The notes under the pieces: model-generated
Told to the model about the DNA's origin: nothing
What the model saw: the letters and a program-made list of their open reading frames with translations, nothing else
Databases searched by the model: none
Program-made: the position numbers and the translations under genes
In this document: piece by piece, positions 1 through 10,000 of the stretch
Layout of the letters: each line of letters opens with the position of its first letter
Numbering within the stretch: position 1 is the stretch's first letter
NCBI GenBank assembly: GCA_030725715.1
Contig: JANRFG010000016.1
Location: forward strand, 1-64,000
DNA length: 64,000 nucleotides
From: Opitutales bacterium
GTDB taxonomy: Bacteria; Verrucomicrobiota; Verrucomicrobiia; Opitutales; UBA953
Reading direction: 5' to 3'

Positions 1-138
1 TGGGGACAAGCGCTGGCGCGAGGGGACATGCTGGTACGGTGACAAGGGGGGCAAGGGGAGACGCATCGTTTCGGGTGGCAGGTGGCACCTCCGGGTGGCA
101 GGTGGCGGGAGTACTGTGTGCAAAGGTGAATTTAAGGA

Positions 139-215
139 CAGGGCTAGGGGTAGTACTTAAAAGAAGAGGGCTAGGTATCATTAAGATCCTAGCCCTAACT
201 CTGGCCCTAGCCCTG
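139..215. repeat. Nested inverted repeat of AGGGCTAGGG units
   Basis: Outer arms of 11 bases lie at 139-149 (CAGGGCTAGGG) and 205-215 (CCCTAGCCCTG). A second pair of 9-base arms sits inside at 167-175 (AGGGCTAGG) and 188-196 (CCTAGCCCT). The RNA could fold as a double-stacked hairpin beyond the 3' end of speA. Bases 1-138 hold short G-rich direct repeats (GGGTGGCAGGTGGC-like at about 74-107) and no convincing gene. Confidence 0.7.
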
Positions 216-233
216 CGGAGCCGATAGCTCCGC
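215..233 (-). terminator. Hairpin directly after speA stop
   Basis: A perfect 7-bp stem (GCGGAGC at 215-221, GCTCCGC at 227-233) with a 5-base loop starts at the base after the speA stop codon on the minus strand. No T-run follows, so it may be an mRNA 3'-end stabiliser or a weak terminator rather than a canonical intrinsic terminator. The nested repeat at 139-215 follows it. Confidence 0.45.
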
Positions 234-2183
234 TTACTTCTTCTTGGAGGCCTTCTTGGCCTTCGCTTCCTCGCGGTGCGGGATCAGGTAGGTGCGGCCG
301 CGGATGAGGCGTTCGTAGAGATCGACCATCGCCACGCCTTCGCGGGGGCGGACCGAGTCGGCCTTCGTGGCGCGGTCCACCTGGCGCTTGAGCATGCGGC
401 AGAGGTCTTCGGCGTTATACTGGATCATGCCGAGGATGCGTTCGACCGAGTAGCCCGAGATGCTTTCTTCTATGTAGAAACCGTCCGCCTCGTCGTCTTC
501 GAGGAAGACGTGGGCCTCGTTCACGCGGCCGAAGAGATTATGGAGGTCGCCCATGATGTCCTGGTAGGCACCGACCATGAAGGCGCCGACGTAGTAGGGC
601 TGGCCTTCCTTGAACGGATGGAGGGCGAGGGTCTTGCGGACGTCTTCGAGGTCGATGAAGTCGTCCACCTTGCCGTCGGAGTCGCAGGTGATGTCGACGA
701 GCGTCGCCTGGACCGTCGGGCGCTCGTTGAGACGGTGGATCGGCGCGATCGGGAAGAGCTGGTCGAGGGCCCAGTGGTCGAGCAGGGATTGGAAGACCGA
801 GAAGTTGCAGACGTACTGCTCGGCCAGCATCGAGTCGAGACGGGCGAGTTCGTCGGGGATGTCCGCTCCGTCCTTGAGGTCGTCGCGGATCTGCCGGCAG
901 ATGTCCCAGAACAGGCGGTCGGCGGCGGCGCGCTCTTCGAGGCGCAGGTTGCCTAGGCTGAAACGGGCGTGGGCCTCTTCGCGCTTCTCCTTGGCGTCGT
1001 GGTAGCGTTCCAGCGGGTCGAACTTCCGCTTGTTCTTCCGGATGGCTTCAAGTTCTTTGACCAGCGGGTGGGTCTTGCCCTTGGACGTGTCGACCTTGCC
1101 GTCGTCGCGGGTGATGCGGTCGACCGCTTCGAAGATCAGGATCGAGTGCGGGGCGACGAGGGCGCGGCCGGATTCGGACACGATGTCCGGGACCTCGACC
1201 TTGCTCTCTTCGCAGATCTGCTTGACGTTGGCGACCACGTCGCGGGCGTAGACTTCCATGCTGTAGTTCATGGAAGACTCATAGGCCGAGCGGCTGCCGT
1301 CGTAGTCGATGCCCAGGCCGCCGCCGACGTCGAGCAGGCCCATCGGGAAGCCCATGCGCTTCAGTTCGCAGTAGAAACGGGTGGCCTCGACCACGGCCTT
1401 CTTGATCGTGCCGATGTTGGGGACCTGGGAGCCGATGTGGAAGTGGACGAGGCGCAGGGAGTCCTTCATCTTCGCCTTGGTGAGGCGCTGGGCGACCTCG
1501 ACGATCTCGGAGGCCGTGAGGCCGAACTTGGCGTTCTCGCCGGTGCTGTCGGCCCACTTGCCTTCGCCGGCGGTGGTGAGCTTGACGCGGAGGCCGATGT
1601 GCGGCTGCACGCCCATGCGGCGGGCGATACGGATGATGGCGTCGATCTCGGAGAGCTGTTCGACGACGATGATGGTCTGCTTGCCGAGGCGGCGGCCCAT
1701 CAGGGCGAGCTCGATGTATTCCTCGTCCTTGTAGCCGTTGCAGATGAGCAGGGCCTTGCGGTTCTCGAGGAGCGCGAGGGCGATGATCAGCTCGGGCTTC
1801 GAGCCGGCCTCGAGGCCGAAATCATATTCTTCGCCGGCGTCGAGGATCTCTTCGACGACTTCGCGGAGCTGGTTGACCTTGATCGGGAAGACGCCGCGGT
1901 AACGGCCGTCGTAATCCTCTTCCTTGATGGCGCTGCGGAAGGCCTCATTGATCTGCGTCACGCGGTTGCGCAGGAGGTCCTGGACGCGGATGGTCAGCGG
2001 GGGCTTCAGGCCGGACGCTTCGACCTCCTTGACGATGTCGGTGATGCGGATCTTCCGGTGGTCGCCTTTCGGGTGCACGCAGAGGTGGCCCTTCGGGTCC
2101 ACGGAGAAGTTGTTACCTCCCCATCGTTTGAAGCCGTAGTATTCTTCGGCGTCTTTGGTCGTCCAGGGCTGCGGTTTGCTCAC
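234..2183 (-). CDS. speA: Biosynthetic arginine decarboxylase
   Basis: A 649-residue fold-III, PLP-dependent decarboxylase that converts arginine to agmatine, the first step of putrescine and spermidine synthesis; cytoplasmic. The PLP lysine is K102 in FPIKVNQ. HFHIGSQ, DVGGGLGIDYDG and SESGRA are the barrel motifs that bind phosphate and substrate, and the C-terminal FSVFQSLLDHWALDQLFP stretch is typical of the SpeA family. Length is normal for the family (about 630-660). The first codon is GTG; no nearby in-frame ATG explains the conserved N-terminus better. The C-terminus is lysine/alanine rich (KAKKASKKK). It stands alone, divergent from the plus-strand glycosylase gene at 2295, with a hairpin right after the stop. 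Confidence 0.96.
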   Translation of the reverse strand: MSKPQPWTTKDAEEYYGFKRWGGNNFSVDPKGHLCVHPKGDHRKIRITDIVKEVEASGLKPPLTIRVQDLLRNRVTQINEAFRSAIKEEDYDGRYRGVFPIKVNQLREVVEEILDAGEEYDFGLEAGSKPELIIALALLENRKALLICNGYKDEEYIELALMGRRLGKQTIIVVEQLSEIDAIIRIARRMGVQPHIGLRVKLTTAGEGKWADSTGENAKFGLTASEIVEVAQRLTKAKMKDSLRLVHFHIGSQVPNIGTIKKAVVEATRFYCELKRMGFPMGLLDVGGGLGIDYDGSRSAYESSMNYSMEVYARDVVANVKQICEESKVEVPDIVSESGRALVAPHSILIFEAVDRITRDDGKVDTSKGKTHPLVKELEAIRKNKRKFDPLERYHDAKEKREEAHARFSLGNLRLEERAAADRLFWDICRQIRDDLKDGADIPDELARLDSMLAEQYVCNFSVFQSLLDHWALDQLFPIAPIHRLNERPTVQATLVDITCDSDGKVDDFIDLEDVRKTLALHPFKEGQPYYVGAFMVGAYQDIMGDLHNLFGRVNEAHVFLEDDEADGFYIEESISGYSVERILGMIQYNAEDLCRMLKRQVDRATKADSVRPREGVAMVDLYERLIRGRTYLIPHREEAKAKKASKKK

Positions 2184-2294
2184 GTCGGTAGGGAGGTGGA
2201 CTTTTTATCCTGCGGGGGGAAGCGCAAGGGGAAATCTCACCCCGGAAGAAGCCTTCCGGCTCGCCTCGGCGGTGTCGGCGGTTTGTCTGAAGGC

Positions 2295-3023
2295 ATGTCC
2301 GCCGAACCCGTCATCCGAGCGACGATCGCGTTACGGAAGGCTCTGGCCGGACGTTCCTTTCCCGCGCCCGCGGATTTCGTCTACCAACCCCTGGATTACG
2401 CCTGGGCTTCGCATGAGGCCTATCTGCGACGCTATGCGGCTTCCAGGCCGAAGAAGGTGCTCTTCCTGGGCATGAATCCGGGTCCTTTCGGGATGGCCCA
2501 GACCGGCGTGCCGTTCGGGGAGATCGCCGCCGTCCGGGACTGGATGGGGCTGGAGATGCCGGTCGGACGTCCGGAGAAAGAGCACCCGGGCAAGAAGGTG
2601 ACCGGGTTCGCCTGTCACCGTTCGGAGGTCAGCGGCCGCCGCCTATGGGGTCTCTGCCAGGAGCGGTTCGGGACGGCCGAGGCCTTCTTCGCCGAACACC
2701 TGGTCCATAACTACTGCCCGCTCCTGTTCCTTGAGAACACCAAGCAAGGGCGCAACGTCATCCCGGAGGAGCTCCCGAACGAGGTCATGGAGCCGGTGAA
2801 CAAGGAGTGTGACAAGTTGCTGCGGGTCATCGTCGAGACCCTGGGCGTCAGTACCGTCGTCGGCGTGGGCGGCTACGCCGAGACCCGCGCCCGCGAAGCC
2901 TTGGACGGCCTGCTGGTGAAGTACGCGAAGGTCCCTCATCCGAGTCCGGCGAACCCCGTGGCGAACCGCGGCTGGTCGGCGGCGGCGACGAAGGCCTTGG
3001 TCGAACAAGGAGTCTGGGCCTGA
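2295..3023 (+). CDS. SMUG1-like uracil-DNA glycosylase
   Basis: A 242-residue single-strand-selective monofunctional uracil-DNA glycosylase (SMUG1 branch of the UDG superfamily), which removes uracil and oxidised pyrimidines for base-excision repair. Motif 1 is FLGMNPGPFGMAQTGVPFGE, beginning at residue 57; N61 matches the family's catalytic asparagine. The C-terminal HPSPANPVANRGW matches the SMUG1 HPSPRNPxANKGW block. The ATG at 2295 was chosen because the family homology starts just after it; the reading frame stays open upstream only as an antisense artefact over speA. The gene's TGA overlaps the next ATG (TGATG at 3021-3025), so the methyltransferase is probably translationally coupled to it. 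Confidence 0.9.
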   Translation: MSAEPVIRATIALRKALAGRSFPAPADFVYQPLDYAWASHEAYLRRYAASRPKKVLFLGMNPGPFGMAQTGVPFGEIAAVRDWMGLEMPVGRPEKEHPGKKVTGFACHRSEVSGRRLWGLCQERFGTAEAFFAEHLVHNYCPLLFLENTKQGRNVIPEELPNEVMEPVNKECDKLLRVIVETLGVSTVVGVGGYAETRAREALDGLLVKYAKVPHPSPANPVANRGWSAAATKALVEQGVWA

Positions 3024-3826
3024 TGGGGCTCATCGAAGAGATCCTCGTCCGCCCCAGGCTACGTCAGAAGCTGTGGGCGTGGTGGTATCCTTTTTTCACG
3101 CGACGCGTCCGGGCCCAAGGCATCGACTTCCTGAATTACGCCTTTGAGTCCGAGGACGCCACGGCTCTGCCGTTGTCCGCCGCTGACGAATCGAACCGCC
3201 CCAATATCCAGCTCTATGAGCACGTCCGCGGAGACATCGCCTTGACCGGCTTGCGCGTACTCGAGGTCAGCTGCGGGCACGGCGGCGGAGCCTCTTATTT
3301 CGCCCGGACCTATCGCCCGACCGAATATGTCGGGTTGGATCTCAATCCCGAGGGCATCCTTCATTGCCGGACGCGGCATCAGGTCGAAGGCCTATGTTTC
3401 CAGGTGGGCGATGCCCAGCGGCTGCCGTTCGCCGATGCCAGCTTCGATGTCGTCCTCAACGTCGAGGCATCGCATTGCTATCCCGACTTCCCGGGCTTTC
3501 TCGACGAAGTCGCCCGCGTGCTCAAGCCAGGCGGAAGATTCGGGCATGCCGACCTGCGTTATCAGGGCGGCGTAGATGAGTGGGTCGTCGCCTTGGCGAA
3601 GCATCCCCGTCTGCGTCTGGACGAGATGCGCCTCATTAATCCTGAGGTGATCCGCGGCATGGAACTCAATACCCCTCGTTACGAGGCCATGGTGAAACAG
3701 GCCCTGCCGCGCTTCCTGCATAAACTTGCGCTCGATTTCGCGGGCGTAAAAGGCTCGCGGCTGCATCGCGACGCCTTGAGTAGCGAAATGAGCTACCGCT
3801 CGTATAAGCTCACCAAGCTCGCCTGA
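3023..3826 (+). CDS. Class I SAM-dependent methyltransferase
   Basis: A 267-residue soluble methyltransferase. SAM motif I is VLEVSCGHGGGASYFA (residues 79-94), the acidic residue of motif II is D106 in GLDL, and motif IV/post-I includes LPFADASFDVVLNVEASHCY. The SCGHGGG plus EASHCYP combination resembles the phthiotriolone/fatty-acid O-methyltransferase group, so a lipid or polyketide hydroxyl is a possible substrate, but this is only inference. It overlaps the glycosylase stop by one base. A direct role in DNA repair is not suggested by the sequence; the pair may just share a promoter. There is no signal peptide. Confidence 0.85.
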   Translation: MGLIEEILVRPRLRQKLWAWWYPFFTRRVRAQGIDFLNYAFESEDATALPLSAADESNRPNIQLYEHVRGDIALTGLRVLEVSCGHGGGASYFARTYRPTEYVGLDLNPEGILHCRTRHQVEGLCFQVGDAQRLPFADASFDVVLNVEASHCYPDFPGFLDEVARVLKPGGRFGHADLRYQGGVDEWVVALAKHPRLRLDEMRLINPEVIRGMELNTPRYEAMVKQALPRFLHKLALDFAGVKGSRLHRDALSSEMSYRSYKLTKLA

Positions 3827-3895
3827 GGCAGAGGGCTGCGACGAGGGGCGTAACTTGGGCTGGTCAAAGCCATTGGGGTTGCTATCAAGGATGGC

Positions 3896-5428
3896 ATGCG
3901 TCACCCCATGCTCCCTCTCTTCCTGGCGTGCCTGTCGTTTCTCGGGCGCGCGGCCGAACGTCCTAACATCCTTTTCATCCTCACGGACGACCAAGGCTAC
4001 GGCGATGTGAGCGCCCACGGTAACCCGATTCTCAAGACTCCGAACCTGGACAAACTCCGCGGGGAGAGCGTGCGCTTCACCGATTTCCAGGTCTCGCCGA
4101 CCTGCGCCCCGACGCGTAGCGCGTTACTGACCGGACGCCATGAGTTCAAGAACGGCGTCACGCATACCATCTTGGAGCGCGAACGAATGGCCCTGGGCGC
4201 CGCCACGCTGACCGAACAATTGCAGAAGGCTGGTTATCGGACCGGTATCTTCGGCAAGTGGCACCTCGGTGACGAAGCCGAGTATCAGCCGAACAAGCGC
4301 GGCTTCGACGAGGTCTTCATCCACGGCGCCGGCGGCATCGGGCAGAGCTATCCCGGCAGCTGCGGCGACGTCCCCGGCAATTCCTATTACGGACCGACCA
4401 TCCTGCATAACGGTAAGTTCGTGAAGACTTCCGGCTATTGCACCGATGAGTTCTTCGCTCAGGCGACCCGCTGGATCGAAGGCGAAGCCGCTGCCAAGCG
4501 TCCCTTCTACGCCTATATCGCGACCAATGCCCCGCATGGCCCTTATCACGCCCGTCCGGAGGATGCGGCCCTTTATGAGGGCAAAGGACTCGGCAAGAAC
4601 ACCGAGAACTTCTTCGGCATGCTGCACAACATCGACCAGAACGTCGGTAAGATCCTGGCCAAGCTCGAGGCCCTTGGGATCGCGAAGGACACCTTGGTCG
4701 TCTTCATGAACGACAACGGCGGCACCGCGGGCGTGAAGGTCTTCAACGCCGGCATGCGGGCGGCCAAGGGGTCCCCCTACATGGGCGGCATCCGCGCGAT
4801 CTCCTTCTGGCGCCTGCCCGGACGCTTCCAGCCCATGGACGTCAAGGCACTCGCGGCGCACGTCGACTTCGCCCCTACGATCCTCGAACTCACCGGGGCC
4901 TCGGCCACTGCGACCATGAAGTCCCAGCTCGAAGGACGCAGCCTGCTGCCCTTGCTGCAGGCCAAGGTAGGCGAGAACATCGCTTGGCCGGACCGGACCC
5001 TCTTCACGCATGTCGGCCGCTGGGGTAACATGCTCAAAGGCGTCGACCCTGAGGTCGGTAAGTATGCCCAGACCAGCGTGCGGACCGTCCGCTGGCATCT
5101 CGTTTCCTCCGCCCCGATCCCGCAACCCGGCCAGAAAGCGGGAGGCAAGAAAGGCAAGAACCCCAAGAATACCCCGGCGGCGGTCTCGGCGCCCCAGTCA
5201 TCGGCTGACATCAAGCCGGCCCAAGCCAATTGGCAGCTCTTCGACCTATCCGTCGACTATGGTGAGACCACCGATGTCGCCGCCCAGCATCCGGAAGTCG
5301 TCGCCGACCTCATCGCCAAGCATGATACCTGGTGGAAGGAATGCCGCCCGCTCATGGTCAACGAGAACGTCGCCGGCCCGGCCGAGAATCCCTTCAAGGT
5401 GATGTATCGGGAGCAGATGGGGAAGTAA
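3896..5428 (+). CDS. Secreted Cys-type sulfatase (arylsulfatase family)
   Basis: A 510-residue type I sulfatase, expected to hydrolyse sulfate esters, plausibly on algal or mucin-like polysaccharides. A hydrophobic N-terminus ending near residue 19 looks like a Sec signal. Metal-binding D31-D32 lie in ILTDDQGYGD. The sulfatase signature CAPTRSALLTGR places C70 in the CxPxR motif that is matured to formylglycine. GKWHLGD supplies the conserved Lys/His and NDNGG the C-terminal metal ligands. A Lys/Ala-rich insert (about 415-435) precedes the C-terminal segment. The ATG at 3896 is preceded by CAAGG, one of the few plausible ribosome sites in the window. No formylglycine-generating enzyme gene is visible here. 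Confidence 0.93.
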   Translation: MRHPMLPLFLACLSFLGRAAERPNILFILTDDQGYGDVSAHGNPILKTPNLDKLRGESVRFTDFQVSPTCAPTRSALLTGRHEFKNGVTHTILERERMALGAATLTEQLQKAGYRTGIFGKWHLGDEAEYQPNKRGFDEVFIHGAGGIGQSYPGSCGDVPGNSYYGPTILHNGKFVKTSGYCTDEFFAQATRWIEGEAAAKRPFYAYIATNAPHGPYHARPEDAALYEGKGLGKNTENFFGMLHNIDQNVGKILAKLEALGIAKDTLVVFMNDNGGTAGVKVFNAGMRAAKGSPYMGGIRAISFWRLPGRFQPMDVKALAAHVDFAPTILELTGASATATMKSQLEGRSLLPLLQAKVGENIAWPDRTLFTHVGRWGNMLKGVDPEVGKYAQTSVRTVRWHLVSSAPIPQPGQKAGGKKGKNPKNTPAAVSAPQSSADIKPAQANWQLFDLSVDYGETTDVAAQHPEVVADLIAKHDTWWKECRPLMVNENVAGPAENPFKVMYREQMGK

Positions 5429-5436
5429 CCTATATC

Positions 5437-5611
5437 AGTTGAATCGTTGATCTGTTGATCGGTTGGCCAGAGAGGACGACTGCTACCTCTCGTAGCTAAT
5501 CGCTTACCTGGAGGCAAGTTAAGTGCCACGGAGAGGCCTCATGGACTGATTAATGCCGAGCCGTAATTGGCCTAGGTCTGGCCAACAGTTCAACCGTTCA
5601 ACAGGTCAACT
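5437..5611. repeat. Long imperfect inverted repeat built of GTTGA units
   Basis: The 32-base left arm (5437-5468) starts AGTTGA and ends GTTGGCC. The right arm (5580-5611) reads GGCCAACAGTTCAACCGTTC and continues. Reverse-complemented, the two match except at about eight or nine positions, each arm carrying repeated GTTGA words with 8-base spacing. The 111-base interior has no gene. It lies between convergent genes (sulfatase and DUF1501), so it could act as a bidirectional 3' structure. Confidence 0.65.
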
Positions 5612-5617
5612 TTTCAA

Positions 5618-7081
5618 TTAGGCCAGCAGCTTCTTGACCACTTCGCCGTGGATGTCGGTGAGGCGGAAGTCGCGGCCTTGGTAGCGGTACGTCAGGCGGG
5701 TATGCTCGACGCCCATCAGGTGCAGGATCGTCGCGTTGAGGTCGTGCACGTGGACGCCGTCCTTGACGATGTTGTAGCTGAAGTCGTCGGTCTCGCCGTA
5801 GGTCGTGCCCTTGTTGACGCCGGCGCCGGCCATGAGGACGGTGAAGCAGCGAGGGTGGTGGTCGCGACCATAGTTCGTCTCCGTGAGCGCGCCCTGCGAG
5901 TAGGTCGTGCGGCCGAATTCGCCGCCCCAGACGATCAACGTATCGTCGAGGAGTCCGCGCTGCTTGAGGTCGGTGAGCAGGCCGGCCGTGGCCTGGTCGG
6001 TGTCATTGCACTGTCCCTTGATGGCCTTCGGGAGGCCGCCGTGGTGGTCCCAGCCCATATGGAAGAGCTGGATGAAGCGGACGTCGCGCTCGCAGAGACG
6101 ACGGGCCAGGAGACAGTTCGAGGCGTAGGAACCCGGGCGTTTCACGTCGGGACCGTAGAGATCGAGCACGTGCTGCGGTTCCTTGGAAAGGTCGAGCAGG
6201 TCGGGCACGCTCGTCTGCATGCGGAAGGCCATCTCGTATTGGGAGATGCGGGTCTGGATCTCGGGGTCGCCCAGCACACCGTGGCGCTGGTTGTTCAGCG
6301 CGGCGAGCTCGTCGAGCTGTTCGCGTCGCACTTCGCGCGGGATGCCCTCGGGGTCCTTCAGGTAGAGGACGCGTTCGCCCTTATTGCGGAGCTTAACCCC
6401 TTGGAGCTTGGAGGGGAGGAAGCCTGCGCCCCAAAGGCGGTCGTACAACGGCTGGTCGGCCGGACGGCCGCTGCCAAAAGAGGTCATCACCACGTAAGCG
6501 GGCAGGTCGGCGTTCTCGCTGCCGAGGCCGTAAGCGGACCAGGCGCCGATGCTGGGACGACCGGCGAGCTGGGAGCCCGTCTGCATGAACGTGATCGCCG
6601 GGTCGTGGTTGATGGCTTCCGTATGCATCCCGCGGACGACGCACCATTCGTCCGACTTGGAGGCGATATGAGGGATCAGTTCGCTGAACCAGTTGCCCGA
6701 CTGGCCGTGCTGCTTGAACTTGAAGATCGACGGCGCGACGGGGAAGTTCTTCTGGCCCGACGTCATCGTCGTCAGGCGCTGGCCCTTGCGGATCGATTCC
6801 GGCAGGTCCTTGCCACGCATCGCTTCGAGCTGCGGCTTGGGGTCGAAGAGGTCCATCTGCGACGGCGCACCCGATTGGAAGAGATAGATGATGCGCTTCG
6901 CCTTCGGTTTGAAGTTCGGGAAGCCCAGGCCAGGGTTGGCGGCGAAGCCGGGCGTGCCCATCAGCGAGCCCAACGCGGCGAGGCCGATGCCGCCGGCGGA
7001 ACCCTTGATGAAAGTGCGACGCGACAGGGCCATCTTCGTGGCCTGGTCGAGTCCGAGGAATTGACGGTCGTTGCAGTTCAT
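5618..7081 (-). CDS. DUF1501 protein, Tat-exported (pair 1)
   Basis: A 487-residue DUF1501 family protein, distantly related to the sulfatase/alkaline phosphatase fold, of unknown reaction. The N-terminus has a twin-arginine signal (SRRTFIKG followed by a small-residue hydrophobic stretch). Conserved features include FLFQSGAPSQMDLFDPK near the start, WGGEFGRT, GRDHHPRCF and the terminal VHDLNATILHLMG block. The ATG at 7081 was chosen because it overlaps the stop of the PSD1 gene by four bases (ATGA, 7078-7081) and places the Tat motif near the terminus; an upstream TTG would add an arginine-rich non-homologous tail. PSD1 and DUF1501 genes are near-constant neighbours in PVC genomes and probably act together outside the cytoplasm. 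Confidence 0.9.
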   Translation of the reverse strand: MNCNDRQFLGLDQATKMALSRRTFIKGSAGGIGLAALGSLMGTPGFAANPGLGFPNFKPKAKRIIYLFQSGAPSQMDLFDPKPQLEAMRGKDLPESIRKGQRLTTMTSGQKNFPVAPSIFKFKQHGQSGNWFSELIPHIASKSDEWCVVRGMHTEAINHDPAITFMQTGSQLAGRPSIGAWSAYGLGSENADLPAYVVMTSFGSGRPADQPLYDRLWGAGFLPSKLQGVKLRNKGERVLYLKDPEGIPREVRREQLDELAALNNQRHGVLGDPEIQTRISQYEMAFRMQTSVPDLLDLSKEPQHVLDLYGPDVKRPGSYASNCLLARRLCERDVRFIQLFHMGWDHHGGLPKAIKGQCNDTDQATAGLLTDLKQRGLLDDTLIVWGGEFGRTTYSQGALTETNYGRDHHPRCFTVLMAGAGVNKGTTYGETDDFSYNIVKDGVHVHDLNATILHLMGVEHTRLTYRYQGRDFRLTDIHGEVVKKLLA

Positions 7082-10000
7082 TCGCGGGTGACGGTTTCGT
7101 CGAGGTTGAGGAGGATGTTGGCGGTCGCGGTCCAAGCGGCCAGTTGGTTGCGGTCGAGGTCGGTCGCGGCAGGACTCACGCCTTGGGCGAGGAGCTTCGG
7201 CGCGAGGGTGGCGTCAGCGGCATACGTCGCCAACCGTTTCTCGAGTCCCTTGCGCAAGACCGCGAGCTCAGCGGACGTCGCGTCACGGCGGACGACTTTG
7301 CGGAACGTCCAGGCCAGTTTGGCATCATTATCGCCCGGTTGGCGGAGCGATTGTTCGGCGAGCTTACGGGCGGCTTCGACGAACGTGACCTCGTTGAGCA
7401 GCGAGAGCGCCTGCATCGGCGTATTGGAGCGCGAGCGCTTCACCGTGCAGACCTCGCGGCCGGGCGAGTCGAAGAGGAGCATCGTGGGCGGAGCCGCGGT
7501 GCGCTTCCAGATCGTGTAGAGCGAGCGGCGCCAGAGCCCTTCGCCGGCGTCGGCCTTGTAGTTGCGCATGTCGCCGTAGACGCTGGTCTCGTCCCAGACG
7601 GCTTCGGGCATGTAAGGCTTCACGCTGGGTCCGCCTTGCTTGTCGACGAGCAGACCGGCGGTCCAGAGGGCCTGGTCGCGGATCACTTCGGCCGGGAGGC
7701 GGAAGCGTGGGCCGCGGGCGACGAGTCGGTTATCCGGATCTTTCTCCAGCATCTCCGTCGTGACCGCGGCGCTGCGGCGATAGGCGGCGCTGGACATGAT
7801 CAGCTTGTACATCGCCTTCATGTCCCACTTGCGGTCGACGAATTCGACGGCCAGCCAGTCAAGCAGCTCGGGATGGCTCGGCCACTCCGCCTGGGAGCCG
7901 AAGTTCTCGGAGGTTTTCACCAGACCGATGCCGAAGAAGCGCTCCCAGGCACGATTTACCCAGACGCGGGCCGTGAGAGGGTGTTGGCCGCTGACGAGCC
8001 AGCGGGCGAAGCCGAGTCGGTTGTTCGGTTCGCCGGCCGGCATCGGCGGCAGGGCCCGGAAGAGGGCGCGTTCGACCTTTGGGCCGATCTTGTCGTATTC
8101 GCCGCGCAGCAGGATGAAGGCATCGCGCGGCTTCGGCAGTTCCTTCATCACCATCACCGTGACCGGCGCCGCAAGGGCGGCATCCCGGGCCGCCTTGGCG
8201 GCGGTGACTTTTGACGTCGCGACGGAGCGAGGGTGCTCGGGGCTCTCAGCGAAGAGTTTCGCCAAGGCCTTGCGATCGGCCGCGGTCAGTTGTTCCGCCG
8301 GCTTGGCGAGGAGTCTACGGGCGGTTTCGGCCGCCGGGTCGGTCTTGATCGAGAGCAGCTTGGCGTCGACGGACGAAGTGTTGAGGCGGAAGCGGCCGAT
8401 GCTGTGGGCGGAGACGGAGTCATGGCGCATCACCAGGACGAGCTTGGCGCCGGCGGGGATGGGCGTCGGCGAGACCGTGAAGATGGCCTTACGGGGGACG
8501 CGGTTCTTGGCTTCGTTGCCGGCGATGGCCCAGCCGGCCTTGTCGTTGGAGGCTTTCTTCGCCTTGCCCTTGGCCATCGGGGCGGGGGCGAGTTTGGCGA
8601 TCGTCCATCCGGCCTGATCGAAATCGGCTTCGGCCTTGAGCAGCGGGATGTTTGTCGTCTTACCATCGGCCGTCCTGAGGCGGACCTCGAAGGAGCTGAG
8701 CACGAAGTTGCCGTTGAAGGCGCGGCCGAGGCTCTTGTTGGGCAGCGAGTCGTCGGGGAGGGCTTCGAGACGGACGGCCGTCAGCATCGAGCCGGAGGGG
8801 GTGGCTTCGACCACGTAGGTCTCCTTGGCGGCAGTACCTCCGGAGACCAGCCAGGAACCGTCGTCGAGGCGTTTGAATTCAGCGTTCTCCTTGGCCGAGA
8901 CCTTTTCGTCGACCAGCGATTCCCAGGCCACGCCGAACTTGGAGACGGCGGCGCGCTGCTTCGTGAGCCAGCTGGCGTAGGCTTCCGGCTGATCGGCCGG
9001 GATGGCCTTGAGCGCCTGTTCGGCCGTGGCGAGCGCTGCAGCCGCTTCATCGATTTTCTGCTGTTGTTCCTTGGTCGGCAGTGACAGCACCGGAGGCGTG
9101 TTGCCACCTGCGCGTGTTCGGCCGGAACCGCCGAACTCACCGAGCACGCCGGACTCGTCGTTGGAGTTGAAGTAGGCGAACATCTGGTAGAACTCCTTCT
9201 GCGAGATCGGGTCGTACTTATGGTCGTGGCAACGGCAGCAGTTCATCGTCAGCCCTATCCAGGTGGAACCTGTGGTCTCGATGCGGTCGATGACGTTTTC
9301 GGCGAACCATTCCTCGACGATGCGGCCTCCCTCGCCGTTGAGACGATGGTTCCGGTGGAAGGCCGTGGCGACGATCTGATCGCGGGTCGGGTTCGGCAGC
9401 AGGTCGCCCGCCAGCTGCTCGATGGTGAAGGTGTCGAACGGCTGGTTGTCGTTGAAGGCCTTGATGACCCAGTCGCGGTAGGGCCACATCGTGCGCTGCG
9501 TGTCGCTCTGGAAGCCGTTGGAGTCGGCGTAACGGGCGAAGTCGAGCCACTGCATGGCCATGTTTTCGCCGTAGTGAGGTGAGGCCAGAAGGCGATCGAG
9601 GGCTTTGGACCAGGCCTCGGGCGAGTTGTCGGCCAGAAAAGCCTGCAGGTCGGCATCGGAAGGCGGCAGGCCGGTCAGGTCGAGCGCCGCCCGCCGAAGC
9701 AGGGTGGCCTTGGGGGCGGGGCCGTTAGGCGTGAGTCCCTTGGTGGCGAGCGGAGCCGCGAGGAAGGCGTCGATCGCGTTGCCGCCAGCGGGAATTTTCG
9801 GGACGGCCGGCTTGGCCGGAATCTGGAAGGCCCAGTGGCCTTGATACTCGGCGCCTTCCTTGATCCATCGTTCCACGAGCGCGATCTGGTCCTTCGTGAG
9901 AACCTTGTGGAATTCCGCCGGCGGCATGTGATCGTCCGGATCGTCGGTCCGGAGTCGCTTCATGACCTCGCTGACTTCGGGTTTGCCCGGCACGATCGCC

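Noticed and set aside
39-227. Possible 62-residue gene on the plus strand
   Set aside because: Low-complexity product overlapping the nested inverted repeats, no homology, no plausible ribosome site.
969-2294. Upstream extension of the glycosylase reading frame
   Set aside because: It overlaps speA in antisense and its product shows no homology; homology starts at 2295.
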